This document shows positions 9,299 through 17,998 of a stretch of 64,000 bases of DNA, piece after piece (the first letter of the stretch is position 1; the number at the start of each line of letters is the position of its first letter). The position numbers and the translations under genes are program-made. Below the pieces are notes generated by a model. That model made no database searches, had not been told where the DNA came from, and saw only the letters and a program-made list of their open reading frames with translations. Source of the stretch: Phreatobacter stygius (GTDB lineage Bacteria; Pseudomonadota; Alphaproteobacteria; Rhizobiales; Phreatobacteraceae); contig NZ_CP039690.1 in NCBI RefSeq assembly GCF_005144885.1, forward strand, positions 5,097,001 to 5,161,000, given 5' to 3'.

Positions 9299-9723
9299 TG
9301 CATCATTTCGATGATCTCGACCGCCGCATGCTCGCCGTCCTGCGCCAGGACGGCAGGGCCCCCTTGTCGAAGCTCGCGGCCATCCTTGGCGTGTCGCGCG
9401 GCACGGTGCAGATGCGGCTTGAGCGGCTGCTCGGCTCCGGCGCCGTGCTGGGCTTCACCGTGCGTGTCCGTCAGGATCACGAGGATGGCGCGATCCAGGC
9501 GGTGATGATGATCGAGGTGACCGGCAAGTCGACGACGGCGATCATCCAGAAGCTGCGTGGCCTGCCGGAGCTCCACGCGTTGCACACGACCAATGGCACC
9601 TGGGACCTGGTCGCCGAGATCAGGGCCTCGAACCTCAGGGAGTTCGACCGCGTCCTGCGCGACGTGCGCGCCATCGACGGCATCTTGAACAGCGAAACCA
9701 GCATCTTGCTCAGTTCCGTCTGA
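9298..9723 (+). CDS. Lrp/AsnC-family transcriptional regulator
   Basis: 141 residues from the ATG at 9298. An in-frame ATG at 9250 would add 16 residues, but those codons would read through the palindromic operator, and homology begins at DDLDRRMLAVLRQDGRAP. The N-terminal HTH (LSKLAAILGVSRGTVQMRLERL) is followed by the RAM effector domain (AVMMIEVTGKSTTAIIQKL, then TNGTWDLVAEI). Lrp-like regulators sense amino acids and often control adjacent transport or degradation genes. Divergence from ornithine cyclodeaminase and ctlX suggests an ornithine, arginine or citrulline signal (inference). Confidence 0.9.
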   Translation: MHHFDDLDRRMLAVLRQDGRAPLSKLAAILGVSRGTVQMRLERLLGSGAVLGFTVRVRQDHEDGAIQAVMMIEVTGKSTTAIIQKLRGLPELHALHTTNGTWDLVAEIRASNLREFDRVLRDVRAIDGILNSETSILLSSV

Positions 9724-9737
9724 GGACGGAACCTGGT

Positions 9738-9754
9738 CCGCGCGCGGCGCGCGG
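9738..9754. terminator. GC-rich hairpin between convergent genes
   Basis: Perfect 7-bp stem CCGCGCG/CGCGCGG with a CGG loop, between the convergent ends of the Lrp gene (9723) and the GntR gene (9791). There is no clear T-tract, so it may be a weak or bidirectional terminator. Confidence 0.4.
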
Positions 9755-9790
9755 TGTCCTTTGTCGACAGCCGCGCCTTGTCGTCCGGTC

Positions 9791-10477
9791 TCAGCCGGTG
9801 CGGGCCTGGGCCAGCACGATCGGCTCGCGCAGGCTCTCCTTCGACTTCATCAGCGCATCGACGAAAATCGGCTGCCAGGACCGCACATGGCTGCGCAGCA
9901 GGGCGGTGACCGCCTCCTCGTCGCCGGCCATGACCAGCTCGATGATGCGGTAATGTTCCGGAATCGAGGCGTGCTGGCGCTCGAGGCCGGCACGTGAACC
10001 GATGCCGTAGAGCCGCATCTTGTCGCGCAGGCCCATGACCGTTTCGGTCAGCAGGTCGTTGCCGGCCGCCGCCACCAGGTCGTGGTGATAGCTGCGATCG
10101 GCTTCCAGGTAGAGCCGGACATCCTCTTCGCGCACGGCACGGGCGATCTCGTCGGCCCAGCCATGGAGGCTCGACAGGTCCTTGTGCGGCATCCGGGCGA
10201 CGATGACGGCGGCGTGCAGTTCCAGCACCTCGCGCAGGTCGAACAGGTTGTTGAGATCTTGCAGCGTCGGCTCGACCACCTTGAAGCCGCGATTGCGCAT
10301 GGGCTCGACCAGGCCGTTGCGGCTGAGCTCCAGCAGCGCCTCGCGCACCGGCGTTGTCGACACGCCGAGGCTCGCCGCGAGGCTCGGCACGGAATACATC
10401 GTGCCGGGCAGGCTTTGCCCCGAAATGATCTCGGCTCGCACCTGCTGCAGCACCTGTTGGCGCAGATTTGGATCCAT
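9791..10477 (-). CDS. GntR-family regulator (FadR/FCD type)
   Basis: 228 residues from ATG 10477 (MDPNLRQQVLQQV); the frame is open upstream into the divergent promoter, but family homology begins here. The N-terminal winged helix contains the GntR recognition segment YSVPSLAASLGVSTTPVREALLELSRNGLV, broken only by normal loop variation; the C-terminal half is an FCD ligand domain with the metal-type residues D...H (DRSYHHDLV) and two further histidines. It is divergent from the molybdo-oxidoreductase/transporter pair and is probably their repressor, released by the catabolic substrate (inference). Confidence 0.9.
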   Translation of the reverse strand: MDPNLRQQVLQQVRAEIISGQSLPGTMYSVPSLAASLGVSTTPVREALLELSRNGLVEPMRNRGFKVVEPTLQDLNNLFDLREVLELHAAVIVARMPHKDLSSLHGWADEIARAVREEDVRLYLEADRSYHHDLVAAAGNDLLTETVMGLRDKMRLYGIGSRAGLERQHASIPEHYRIIELVMAGDEEAVTALLRSHVRSWQPIFVDALMKSKESLREPIVLAQARTG

Positions 10478-10562
10478 TGGCGGTTCACCTGCTCTTTGGG
10501 CCGGCCCGAAGGCCGAAGCCCGATTCCCCCGATCATAGGCCAAAACCGCTTGACGAAGCATA

Positions 10563-10605
10563 TGACGCGTGACGTAAATGTGTAACGCGCTACTTAAATG
10601 CGTCA
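10563..10605. promoter_or_regulatory. Candidate GntR operator region
   Basis: The 100-bp gap upstream of the divergent GntR gene contains TGACGC (10563-10568) and its complement GCGTCA (10600-10605), with similar GTGACG and GTGTAACGCG elements between. This looks like repeated GntR half-sites rather than one clean palindrome. Its position between the regulator and the molybdo-enzyme suits control of both; the call is weak. Confidence 0.35.
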
Positions 10606-10640
10606 CACATCAGTCCAGTTCATCCAACAAGGTTCCGGTC

Positions 10641-13600
10641 TTGGCTCAACGGTTCCCCGGCTATTGCACGCTCTGTCGGTCGCGCTGCGGCGCGGTGACC
10701 GTCGTCGAGGCGGGCAGGGTGGTCGGGGTCGAGCCGCTCGCCGGCCATCCGACCGGTGGCGCGCTCTGCGCCAAGGGCCGTGCGGCTCCGGAAATGGCCG
10801 GCAGCCCGCGTCGGCTGACCCGCCCCTTGAAGCGCACCCGGCCGCGCGATGATGCCGATGCCGGCTGGATCGAGATCTCCTGGGACGAGGCGCTGGACGA
10901 GATCGCCGACAGGCTCGGCGCGATCCGGCGCGACCATGGCGCGGAAGCCGTCGCCTTCGCGGTCACCACCCCCAGCGGCACGCCGATGGTCGACAGCTTC
11001 GAATGGGTCGAGCGCTTCATCCGCGGTTTCGGCAGCCCGAACCTCGTTTACGCGGTCGAGGTCTGCGGCTGGCACAAGGACTATGCCCATGCGCTGACCT
11101 TCGGCCGCGGCATCGGTTTTCCCGACTATGACGAGGCCGACATCATTGTGCTCTGGGGCCACAATCCCGCACGCACCTGGCTTGCCCAGGCAACGCGCGT
11201 CGTCGATGCCCGCCGGCGCGGCGCCAAGGTCGTGGTGGTCGACCCCAAGCCCGACGGATCCGGTCAGCAGGCCGATCTCTGGCTGCGCATCCGGCCGGGC
11301 GCCGACGGCGCGCTCGCCATGGGTGCGGTCCGGCATCTGATCGCGACGGCAAGCTACGACGCCGATTTCGTCCGCGCCTGGACCAATGCGCCGCTGCTGG
11401 TCGACGGCGCCACCGGCCGCTTCCTGCGCGCGGCCGATCTTTGGGCTGGCGCCGGCCCCGACGATTTCGTCGTGCTCGATGCGGCCGGCAAGGCCCGGCC
11501 CTACGACACGCGCCTTGCGCTGGAGAATGCCGATAGGGTCCGGCTCGAGGGCAACGTTACCCTGCTGGCTGCGGACGGCCGGACGATCGCCGCGGCCACC
11601 GTGTTCGATCTGCTGGCGGCCGAGGCTGCCGCCTATACGCCTGACCATGTCGCGGCGCTGACCTGGCTCGACCGGACCGATATCGAGGCCTTCAACGCCC
11701 TGTTCGCCGGCAAGCCGCGGCTTGCCTATCACTCCTGGACCGGGGTTGGTCAGCACACCAATGCGACCGCGATGGAACGTGCCATCGCCACGCTCTATGC
11801 GCTCACCGGCGCCTGCGACCGGTCGGGTGGCAATCTCTGGCCGGTGCCGCCGCCGACCCGTGTGCTCAACGACCTGAACATTCTCTCCGCCGCCCAGAAG
11901 GCCAAGGCGCTCGGGCTCGCCGAATTGCCGCTCGGGCCGCCGGCCAAGGCCTGGATCACCGCGCGCGACTTCAGCCGGGCGGTGATCGAGGGCGAGCCCT
12001 ACCGCGTGCGCGCCCTGCTTGGTTTCGGCACCAATTTTGTCGTCTCCCAAGGCGATTCCGCGCGCAATCGCGAGACCCTGCAGGCCCTGGAGTTCCAGGT
12101 CCATGTCGACATGTTCATGAACCCGACGGCCGAGAGTGCCGATATCGTGCTGCCGGCCAACATGCCCTGGGAGCGCGACGCGCTGAAGATCGGCTTCGAG
12201 ATCACCCAAGCCGCGGTCGAGACCATCCAGTTCCGGCCCCGCATGGTCGAACCGGCAGGCGAGAGCAAGGCCGATTACGAGATCGCGGCGGCCCTGGCGG
12301 TCCGGCTCGGCATGGGCGACTTGTTCTTTGGCGGCGATATCGAGGCTGGTTGGAACCACCAGCTCGAGCCGCTCGGCGTCACCGTCGACGACCTGCGCGA
12401 GCACCCCGAGGGCCTGCGCTTCCCCCAGGCCTTCGCGACCGCCAAATATGCCGCAACGAAGGACGACGGCACGGTCACAGGCTTCGCCACGCCGACACGC
12501 CGGGTCGAGCTCTATTCCGAGCTGATGCTGGGCCATGGCTATGCGCCCCTGGCCGGCCATGTCGAGCCGGCCGACAGCCCGCTGGCGCCCGAGCCCGACG
12601 TGCGCTTCCCCTATGTGCTGACCACCGCCAAGAGCGGCTGGTTCGTCCATTCCTCGCATCGCCACATCGCCTCGCTGCGGCGAAAATCGCCCGATCCCGC
12701 CGTCGAAATCAGCCCCGCCTTGGCGGCCAGGCTTGGCCTCTCGAACGGCGACTGGGCGACCGTCGAGACGCCGAGCGGTGAGGCGAGCCTGCGGCTGCGC
12801 CTGAACCCGGCGCTGGACGACCGCGTGGTGATCGCCGAGTTCGGCTGGTGGGAGGATTGTCCGCCGCTCGGCCGCGCGCGCACCGCGGAAGCCGGCCCCC
12901 GGACGATGAATGTCAACGCCATCCTCAGCGACCGGCAGCGCGATCCGGTCAGCGGTTCGGTGCCGTTGCGCGCCGGCATCTGCGATATCAGGCGCGACGA
13001 CGCGGCAAGCCTCGGCACCTGGAGCGGCCGGCGCGCCTTCGCCGTGACCGGCCGGCGGCAGGAGGCCGACAATGTGGTCGCCCTCGAGCTTGCCGCCCGC
13101 GATGGCCTGCCGCTGCCGGCGTTCAGGCCCGGCCAGCATGTCGTCTTGTCCCTGGCTGGCACCCGTCTCGCCCGGGCCTACTCGCTGACCGGCGCCGGCG
13201 ATCGGCCGGACCGGCTGTCGGTCGCGGTGCGGCGCGACCCGCCGACCGGGGCCGGCGCCGATGCGCGCGTCCACATGCCCGACCATGTACACGCCCTCGA
13301 TCTCGGCGACGAGGTGCTGCTGGAGCCGCCGGGTGGCGTCTTCACGCCGCCGCTCGGTGGCAGCCGTCCGATCATCCTGCTGGCGGCCGGCATCGGCATC
13401 ACCCCGTTCATCAGCCATCTCGAAGCCCTGGCGAAGATCGATCCGGCGCTGCGCGCGCCGAAAGTGCTGCTGCTCTACGGCTGCCGCAATGGCGGCGAGC
13501 ATTCCTTCGCCGGCCGGCTCGAGGAGCTCGGCCGGCTCCTGCCGGAGCTCGACATCGTCACCAGCTATTCCGCGCCCCGGCCAGCCGACCGCGGCCACGA

Positions 13601-14035
13601 CCGCGTCGGACGCATCGATCTCGATGCCGTCTTGCCGGTCCTGCAAGGGCGGCCGCTGGCTTATCTCTGCGGCTCGCCGGATTTCGTCGCGGCGATGATC
13701 GAGGGACTGGTCGCGCGTGGCATGCGGCGCTTCGACATTTTCGCCGAGGCTTTCGTCACGCCGCCGGCGGTGCCGGCGACGCTCGCCCCCAGACCGTGCA
13801 TATCGCCGGCAGCGGCAAGAGCTTCGTCTGGTCGCCCGAGCTCGGCACCTTGCTCGATGCGGCGCAGGCCGCCGGCCTGTCGCTGCCGAGCGGTTGCCGC
13901 GTCGGCCAGTGCGAGAGCTGCCTGATGCGCATCGTCGACGGCGACGTCGCCAGGCTCAGCGCCTTCGACGGCGACGAGGACCACTGCCTCACCTGCCAGG
14001 CGGTGCCCCTCTCCGAACTGACACTCGCGCTTTAA
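10641..14035 (+). CDS. Molybdopterin oxidoreductase fused to a PDR-type reductase, with an apparent -1 frameshift
   Basis: A DMSO-reductase-family enzyme: [4Fe-4S] ligands C9, C12, C16, C43 (CTLCRSRC, then CAKGR), a likely molybdenum-ligand Cys142 in EVCGWHKD, and the C-terminal molybdopterin-binding domain. From about residue 790 a ferredoxin-reductase module follows (FRPGQHVVLS, RAYSLTG, LAAGIGITPFISHL, YLCGSPDF). The frame then breaks at a run of five Cs (13786-13790). Reading from there in the -1 frame restores a plant-type [2Fe-2S] domain (SGCRVGQCESC, then HCLTCQAVPL) ending at 14035. One extra C would give an uninterrupted protein of 1131 residues; without it translation ends at 13925. 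The start is uncertain: TTG 10641 has AAGG upstream, while ATG 10578 lies in the operator region. Substrate unknown; the operon with a short-chain acid transporter hints at an organic substrate. Confidence 0.8.
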
Positions 14036-14086
14036 GCGAGATCAAAAAACCAGCCAGAGCCACAAACGGAACCAGCGGGAACCATC

Positions 14087-15541
14087 ATGACCGATACGAC
14101 ACAAGTGCCATCTTTCGCCGCCGAGAAACGCAGCGGCGACAATATCCTCGCCCGGTTTTCCCAGCACATGGTGGCCTTCGCCGAGCGCTGGTTTCCGGAT
14201 GCCTATGTCTTCGTGCTGATCGCCGTGATTGCGGTCGCCGGCGGCACCATCCTGCATGGCGGTTCGCCGCTGACGGTCAGCCGGGCCTTCGGCGACGGCT
14301 TCTGGAACCTCATCCCCTTCACCATGCAGATGGCCCTGGTCGCCATTGGCGGTTATGTCGTGGCGATGTCGCCGCCGGTCGCGGCATTGCTCGGCCGGCT
14401 CGCGGCCGTGCCGAAGACCGGCCGCGGCGCGGTGGTCTTTGTCGGCGTCCTCAGCATCCTGTTGTCGCTGGTCAACTGGGGCGTCAGCCTGATCTTTTCC
14501 GGCCTCCTGGTGCGCGAGATCGCCCGTCGGAAGGACATCCGGCTCGACTACCGGGCCGCGGGCGCTGCCGGCTATCTCGGGCTCGGCTGCGGCTTCACGC
14601 TGGGCATCACCTCATCGGCCGCCCAATTGCAGGCCAATGCCGCGAGCATTCCGGCTTCGCTCCTGCCGATCACCGGGGTCATCGGTTTCGCCGAGACCAT
14701 CCTGACCTGGCAGAACCTGGTGACCACGGTCGCGGTGACGCTGCTCTCGGCGGCCATCTGCTATTTCACCACGCCCGCGCCAGCCGATGCCAAGACCGCG
14801 GAAGACCTCGGCGTCTCGCTCGATAACGACAAGGTCGAAGTCAAGAAGGCATCGCGGCCCGGCGACTATCTCGAATTCAGCCCGGTGCTGACCATCCTGA
14901 TCGTGCTGCTCGCCTGCGGCTGGCTGTGGCAGACGTTCCAATCGGGCAACCCGCTGATCACGCTGTCCGGCCTCAACACCTATAATTTCGTCTTCCTCAT
15001 TCTCGGCATCCTGCTGCACTGGCGGCCGCGCAGCCTGATCGAATCCTTTTCCAAGGCCATGCCGAGCGTCTCCGGCGTGCTGCTGCAGTTTCCCTTCTAT
15101 GCCGGCATCGCGCAGATCCTGACCAAGGTGCCAAACGCCAACGGCGTCACCTTGTCGGATACCATTGCCCACTGGTTCGTCGGCTTTTCGACCAATACGA
15201 CCGTCTTCTCGTTCCTGGTGGGCATCTACTCGGCGGTGCTCGGCTTCTTCATCCCGTCCGCCGGCGGCAAGTGGATCATCGAGGCGCCCTATATCATGAA
15301 GGCGGCCAACGAGATCGGCGCCCATCTCGGCTGGACCGTCATGGTCTACAACATCGCCGAGACGCTGCCGAATTTCCTCAATCCGTTCTGGATGTTGCCG
15401 CTGCTCGGCATTCTCGGCCTGAAGTCGAAGGACCTGATCGGTTATACCTCGGTGCAGTTCGTCATCCATTTCCCGATCGTGATGGTGCTGGCCGCGGTCC
15501 TGATGGCGACCTTCACCTATCACCCGCCGATCATGCCCTGA
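14087..15541 (+). CDS. Short-chain fatty acid transporter, AtoE/TIGR00366 family
   Basis: 484 residues, polytopic, with about ten to twelve hydrophobic segments (for example VFVLIAVIAVAGGTIL and VLTILIVLLACGWLW) and the family blocks NWGVSLIFSGLLVREIARR and FFIPSAGGKWIIEAPY. E. coli AtoE imports short-chain fatty acids such as acetoacetate or butyrate. It lies 51 bp after the fused molybdo-enzyme and on the same strand, so it probably imports that enzyme's substrate or a precursor (inference). An AG-rich sequence (AGCGGGA) precedes the ATG. Confidence 0.88.
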   Translation: MTDTTQVPSFAAEKRSGDNILARFSQHMVAFAERWFPDAYVFVLIAVIAVAGGTILHGGSPLTVSRAFGDGFWNLIPFTMQMALVAIGGYVVAMSPPVAALLGRLAAVPKTGRGAVVFVGVLSILLSLVNWGVSLIFSGLLVREIARRKDIRLDYRAAGAAGYLGLGCGFTLGITSSAAQLQANAASIPASLLPITGVIGFAETILTWQNLVTTVAVTLLSAAICYFTTPAPADAKTAEDLGVSLDNDKVEVKKASRPGDYLEFSPVLTILIVLLACGWLWQTFQSGNPLITLSGLNTYNFVFLILGILLHWRPRSLIESFSKAMPSVSGVLLQFPFYAGIAQILTKVPNANGVTLSDTIAHWFVGFSTNTTVFSFLVGIYSAVLGFFIPSAGGKWIIEAPYIMKAANEIGAHLGWTVMVYNIAETLPNFLNPFWMLPLLGILGLKSKDLIGYTSVQFVIHFPIVMVLAAVLMATFTYHPPIMP

Positions 15542-15662
15542 CCGGAGCCGACGGTCGGGCTTCGAGGCGTGCCGCCTCGAAGCCTGGCTGCGCGGACGGT
15601 GGGGAGCAGGGCATTTCCTTCCGCTACGCGGATGCGGGAGTTGCATGGGATCGGCCGTTGAC

Positions 15663-15683
15663 ATGATATCATAGGAGTCCTAT
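15663..15683. promoter_or_regulatory. Twin palindromes upstream of marR
   Basis: A perfect 10-bp palindrome ATGATATCAT (15663-15672) abuts a second inverted repeat, ATAGGA (15671-15676) and TCCTAT (15678-15683) around one central base. They lie 10-30 bp before the MarR start and contain the only purine-rich ribosome-binding candidate (AGGAG, 15673-15677), as expected for an autoregulatory operator. Confidence 0.6.
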
Positions 15684-15692
15684 TCATTCGGC

Positions 15693-16373
15693 ATGACCGC
15701 CGATTTCGACACGCTTTCCAGTCCTTTACCGCGCCGACTGCGCGACGGCCTGGAGCGCATTGCCGCTGCGATCAGGGCGGATCAGTGGGCGGTCAGCGAG
15801 GGCGTCGGCCTCAATCCGACCCAGGCGCACATATTGACCTTCCTCGCAGGGCGAGACACCGCCGGCGTGCGTGTCCGTGCCGTCGCCGAACATCTCGGCG
15901 TGACGCAGCCGACGGCCACCGATTCCATTGCGGCACTGGCCCGAAAGGGCCTCGTCGAAAAGCTTCCCGATCCCACGGACGCCCGCGCACTGGCTGTCCG
16001 GGTCACCGCCGCCGGCCGCGCCGCGGTTCGCGCCATCGGGCTTGCCTCCAGCGCGTCCGACCAGGCGCTGGCTGCGCTGAGGCCGTCGGACCAGGCGGAG
16101 TTCCTGGTTCTGGTCGTCAAGGCGATCCGCGCGCTGCAGGTCGCGGGCGCCATTCCGGTTCAGCGCATGTGCGTGACCTGCCGCTATTTCCGGCCCCACG
16201 CCCATGCGGGCGCGGAAACCCCTCATCATTGTGCCTTCGTGAACGCTGCCTTCGGTGACCGGCACTTGCGGGTCGATTGCGGCGAGCATGAGCCGGCCGA
16301 CCCCGCCGTCCAGGCTGCCACCTGGACGGCCTTCGAGACGGGGCCGGCCAACCTCCGAGCACCACCGACCTAG
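15693..16373 (+). CDS. MarR-family regulator with a C-terminal Cys/His extension
   Basis: 226 residues. Residues about 10-150 form a MarR winged helix (VRAVAEHLGVTQPTATDSIAALARKGLV, then the wing around DPTDARAL). The last 70 residues are not part of ordinary MarR proteins: they hold C160-x2-C163, C180 and C196 with His169, His171, His178 and His179 (MCVTCRYFRPHAH, PHHCAFV, RVDCGEH). This pattern suggests a zinc site or redox switch. It heads a co-directional set of a secreted protein, an amidotransferase-like protein and a redoxin. The twin palindrome before it suggests autoregulation. The metal or redox role is inference from the motif. Confidence 0.85.
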   Translation: MTADFDTLSSPLPRRLRDGLERIAAAIRADQWAVSEGVGLNPTQAHILTFLAGRDTAGVRVRAVAEHLGVTQPTATDSIAALARKGLVEKLPDPTDARALAVRVTAAGRAAVRAIGLASSASDQALAALRPSDQAEFLVLVVKAIRALQVAGAIPVQRMCVTCRYFRPHAHAGAETPHHCAFVNAAFGDRHLRVDCGEHEPADPAVQAATWTAFETGPANLRAPPT

Positions 16374-16388
16374 GGAAGGACGACGCCC

Positions 16389-17105
16389 ATGACGACGACA
16401 TGGCTGCGAGGCATGGCCCTCGCCGCGACGCTGCCGCTTTGCCTCCAGCAGGCCCTCGCGCATGACATCCGCGCCGCACCGAATGCCGCCACGCCGGCCC
16501 CTTTCGACATCATTCGCACCGAAATCACCACCAGCGGCGGCGAGGTGGTCTTCCGCACCCAGGTGCGCGAGCAGGCCGGCAGCCTGACGCCGCAGCCCAC
16601 CGGCCGGTTCGAGGGGTCGAGTGTCTATGCCTATGTCTGGCCGACCTCGCTCAACTCGGCCGATGTCGGCTTCGAAAGGGATCAGGGTATCGTCGCGCTG
16701 GCCGCAACCTTCCACCCCGATTTCGACGACGGCGCCAAGGGCGCGCGCAACCGCCATATCTGGCATTCGCACTGGGTCGTGCTGGCCGAGGACCGGGCCT
16801 GTCCCGGTGGGCTGAAAGTGCGCGACATCCCGGCCGGCACCCGGCCGCGCGTGCCCGAGACCTGGCCTGGCGTGCCGTTGCTGATCGACAGCCCGGACCA
16901 TGCCGTGACCTTCTCGCGCGACACGGTGGAGGTGCGCATCCCGCTGGCCGGTCTCGGGGCCATCGCCACCGCGTCTTATGATGGCGTGACGGCGGGTCTG
17001 CGTGTCGACGCCAATCTGCACGCGCCGCTGCTTTGTGTCGCCGACGTGTTCAAGGTGGCATCCGGCAAGCTCAATCTGCCCGGCCGCGTCATGCCCGGCC
17101 GCTGA
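16389..17105 (+). CDS. Secreted protein of unknown function
   Basis: 238 residues with a clear Sec signal peptide (MTTTWLRGMALAATLPLC, cleavage probably after QALA near residue 24). The mature part has two cysteines far apart (DRACPGG and LLCVADV), which could form a periplasmic disulfide, and a segment RNRHIWHSHWVVL rich in His and Trp. I do not recognise the family. A good ribosome site (GGAAGGA) precedes ATG 16389, 15 bp after the marR stop, so it is probably in the same transcript. Its neighbours suggest a stress or redox role (inference only). Confidence 0.75.
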   Translation: MTTTWLRGMALAATLPLCLQQALAHDIRAAPNAATPAPFDIIRTEITTSGGEVVFRTQVREQAGSLTPQPTGRFEGSSVYAYVWPTSLNSADVGFERDQGIVALAATFHPDFDDGAKGARNRHIWHSHWVVLAEDRACPGGLKVRDIPAGTRPRVPETWPGVPLLIDSPDHAVTFSRDTVEVRIPLAGLGAIATASYDGVTAGLRVDANLHAPLLCVADVFKVASGKLNLPGRVMPGR

Positions 17106-17184
17106 CGGCGGAAGCGGCCCGCCGGCTGCCACCGGCGGACCGCTCACCGTATCCCCCTCCGAGCATCAGAGAAGGAGCTGAATC

Positions 17185-17289
17185 ATGCCACGGAAAGCCC
17201 TGAACGACCAAGCACGCCCGGGCAAGTGGCCAGATGGCGGTCGCGGCAGGTCTCGCGCCGCCGCGGGCTGTCGGAGGGCCGCATGCTGA
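17185..17289 (+). CDS. Possible 34-residue basic peptide, coupled to the next gene
   Basis: ATG 17185 follows an excellent ribosome site, GAAGGAG (17171-17177), and opens a 34-codon frame (MPRKALNDQARPGKWPDG at the start, ending CRRAAC) that stops at 17287-17289, overlapping the start of the amidotransferase-like gene. The peptide is Arg/Gly-rich and has no hydrophobic segment. The strong ribosome site and stop-start overlap support translation, as a real small protein or a coupling leader. No family is recognised. Confidence 0.4.
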   Translation: MPRKALNDQARPGKWPDGGRGRSRAAAGCRRAAC

Positions 17290-17987
17290 GGACCGCCGTC
17301 GCGATTCGCCATGTTGCCTTCGAGGGACTGGGTGTCATCGAGCCGGCACTGCGCGCGGCCGGCTATACCGTCGGCGTCTATGACGCCGGCGTGGACGCGC
17401 TTGGGAGCCTCGATCCGGTCGAGACCGAACTCCTGATCGTCCTTGGCGGCCCGATCGGCGCCGATCAGGAGGATCGCTACCCGTTCCTGAGGGCCGAACA
17501 GGATCTCCTGAGCCGGCGCCTCCAGGCGGGGCGGCCGACGCTCGGCATCTGTCTGGGCGCCCAACTGATGGCGCGTGCCCTGGGCGCGGAGGTCTATCCC
17601 GGGCCGGCCAAGGAGATCGGCTGGTCGCGCCTCGATCTGACCGCCGAGGGCCAGGCCTCACCGCTCGCTCATCTCGACGGCGTGCCGGTGCTGCACTGGC
17701 ACGGCGATACGTTTGATCTGCCCCCGGGCGCGGTCCGGCTCGCCGGGACCGAGATCTGCCCGAACCAGGCCTTCGCGATCGGCCGCGATGTCCTGGGCTT
17801 GCAGTTCCACGGCGAGGTCGATGTCCAGGACATCGAACGCTGGCTGATCGGCCATGCCGCGGAAATCGCCGCTGCCGGTATCGATCCGAATGCACTCAGG
17901 GCCGACAGCCGTCGCCACGGCGAAGCCCTGAAGCGGGCCGGAGCGCGGGTGTTCCGCGACTGGCTCGCGGGTCTCGACAGGTCTTGA
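17283..17987 (+). CDS. Class I glutamine amidotransferase-like protein
   Basis: 234 residues from ATG 17283, preceded by CGGAGGG. It resembles the GMP-synthase-type amidotransferase domain as a stand-alone protein: nucleophile elbow with Cys90 (GICLGAQLMA), the HWHGDTFDLP block, and the catalytic His-x-Glu (LQFHGEVD). The family (E. coli YfeJ-like) includes gamma-glutamyl hydrolases and amidotransferases with unknown partners. No synthetase partner is adjacent, so a hydrolase role on a glutamyl substrate is possible. It is the third gene of the MarR-led set and is followed by the redoxin gene after 11 bp. Confidence 0.87.
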   Translation: MLRTAVAIRHVAFEGLGVIEPALRAAGYTVGVYDAGVDALGSLDPVETELLIVLGGPIGADQEDRYPFLRAEQDLLSRRLQAGRPTLGICLGAQLMARALGAEVYPGPAKEIGWSRLDLTAEGQASPLAHLDGVPVLHWHGDTFDLPPGAVRLAGTEICPNQAFAIGRDVLGLQFHGEVDVQDIERWLIGHAAEIAAAGIDPNALRADSRRHGEALKRAGARVFRDWLAGLDRS

Positions 17988-17998
17988 GGAGAGCGGCG

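Noticed and set aside
10620-13646. 1008-codon minus-strand frame opposite the fused molybdo-enzyme
   Set aside because: Shadow of a conserved coding frame; no homology, no ribosome site.
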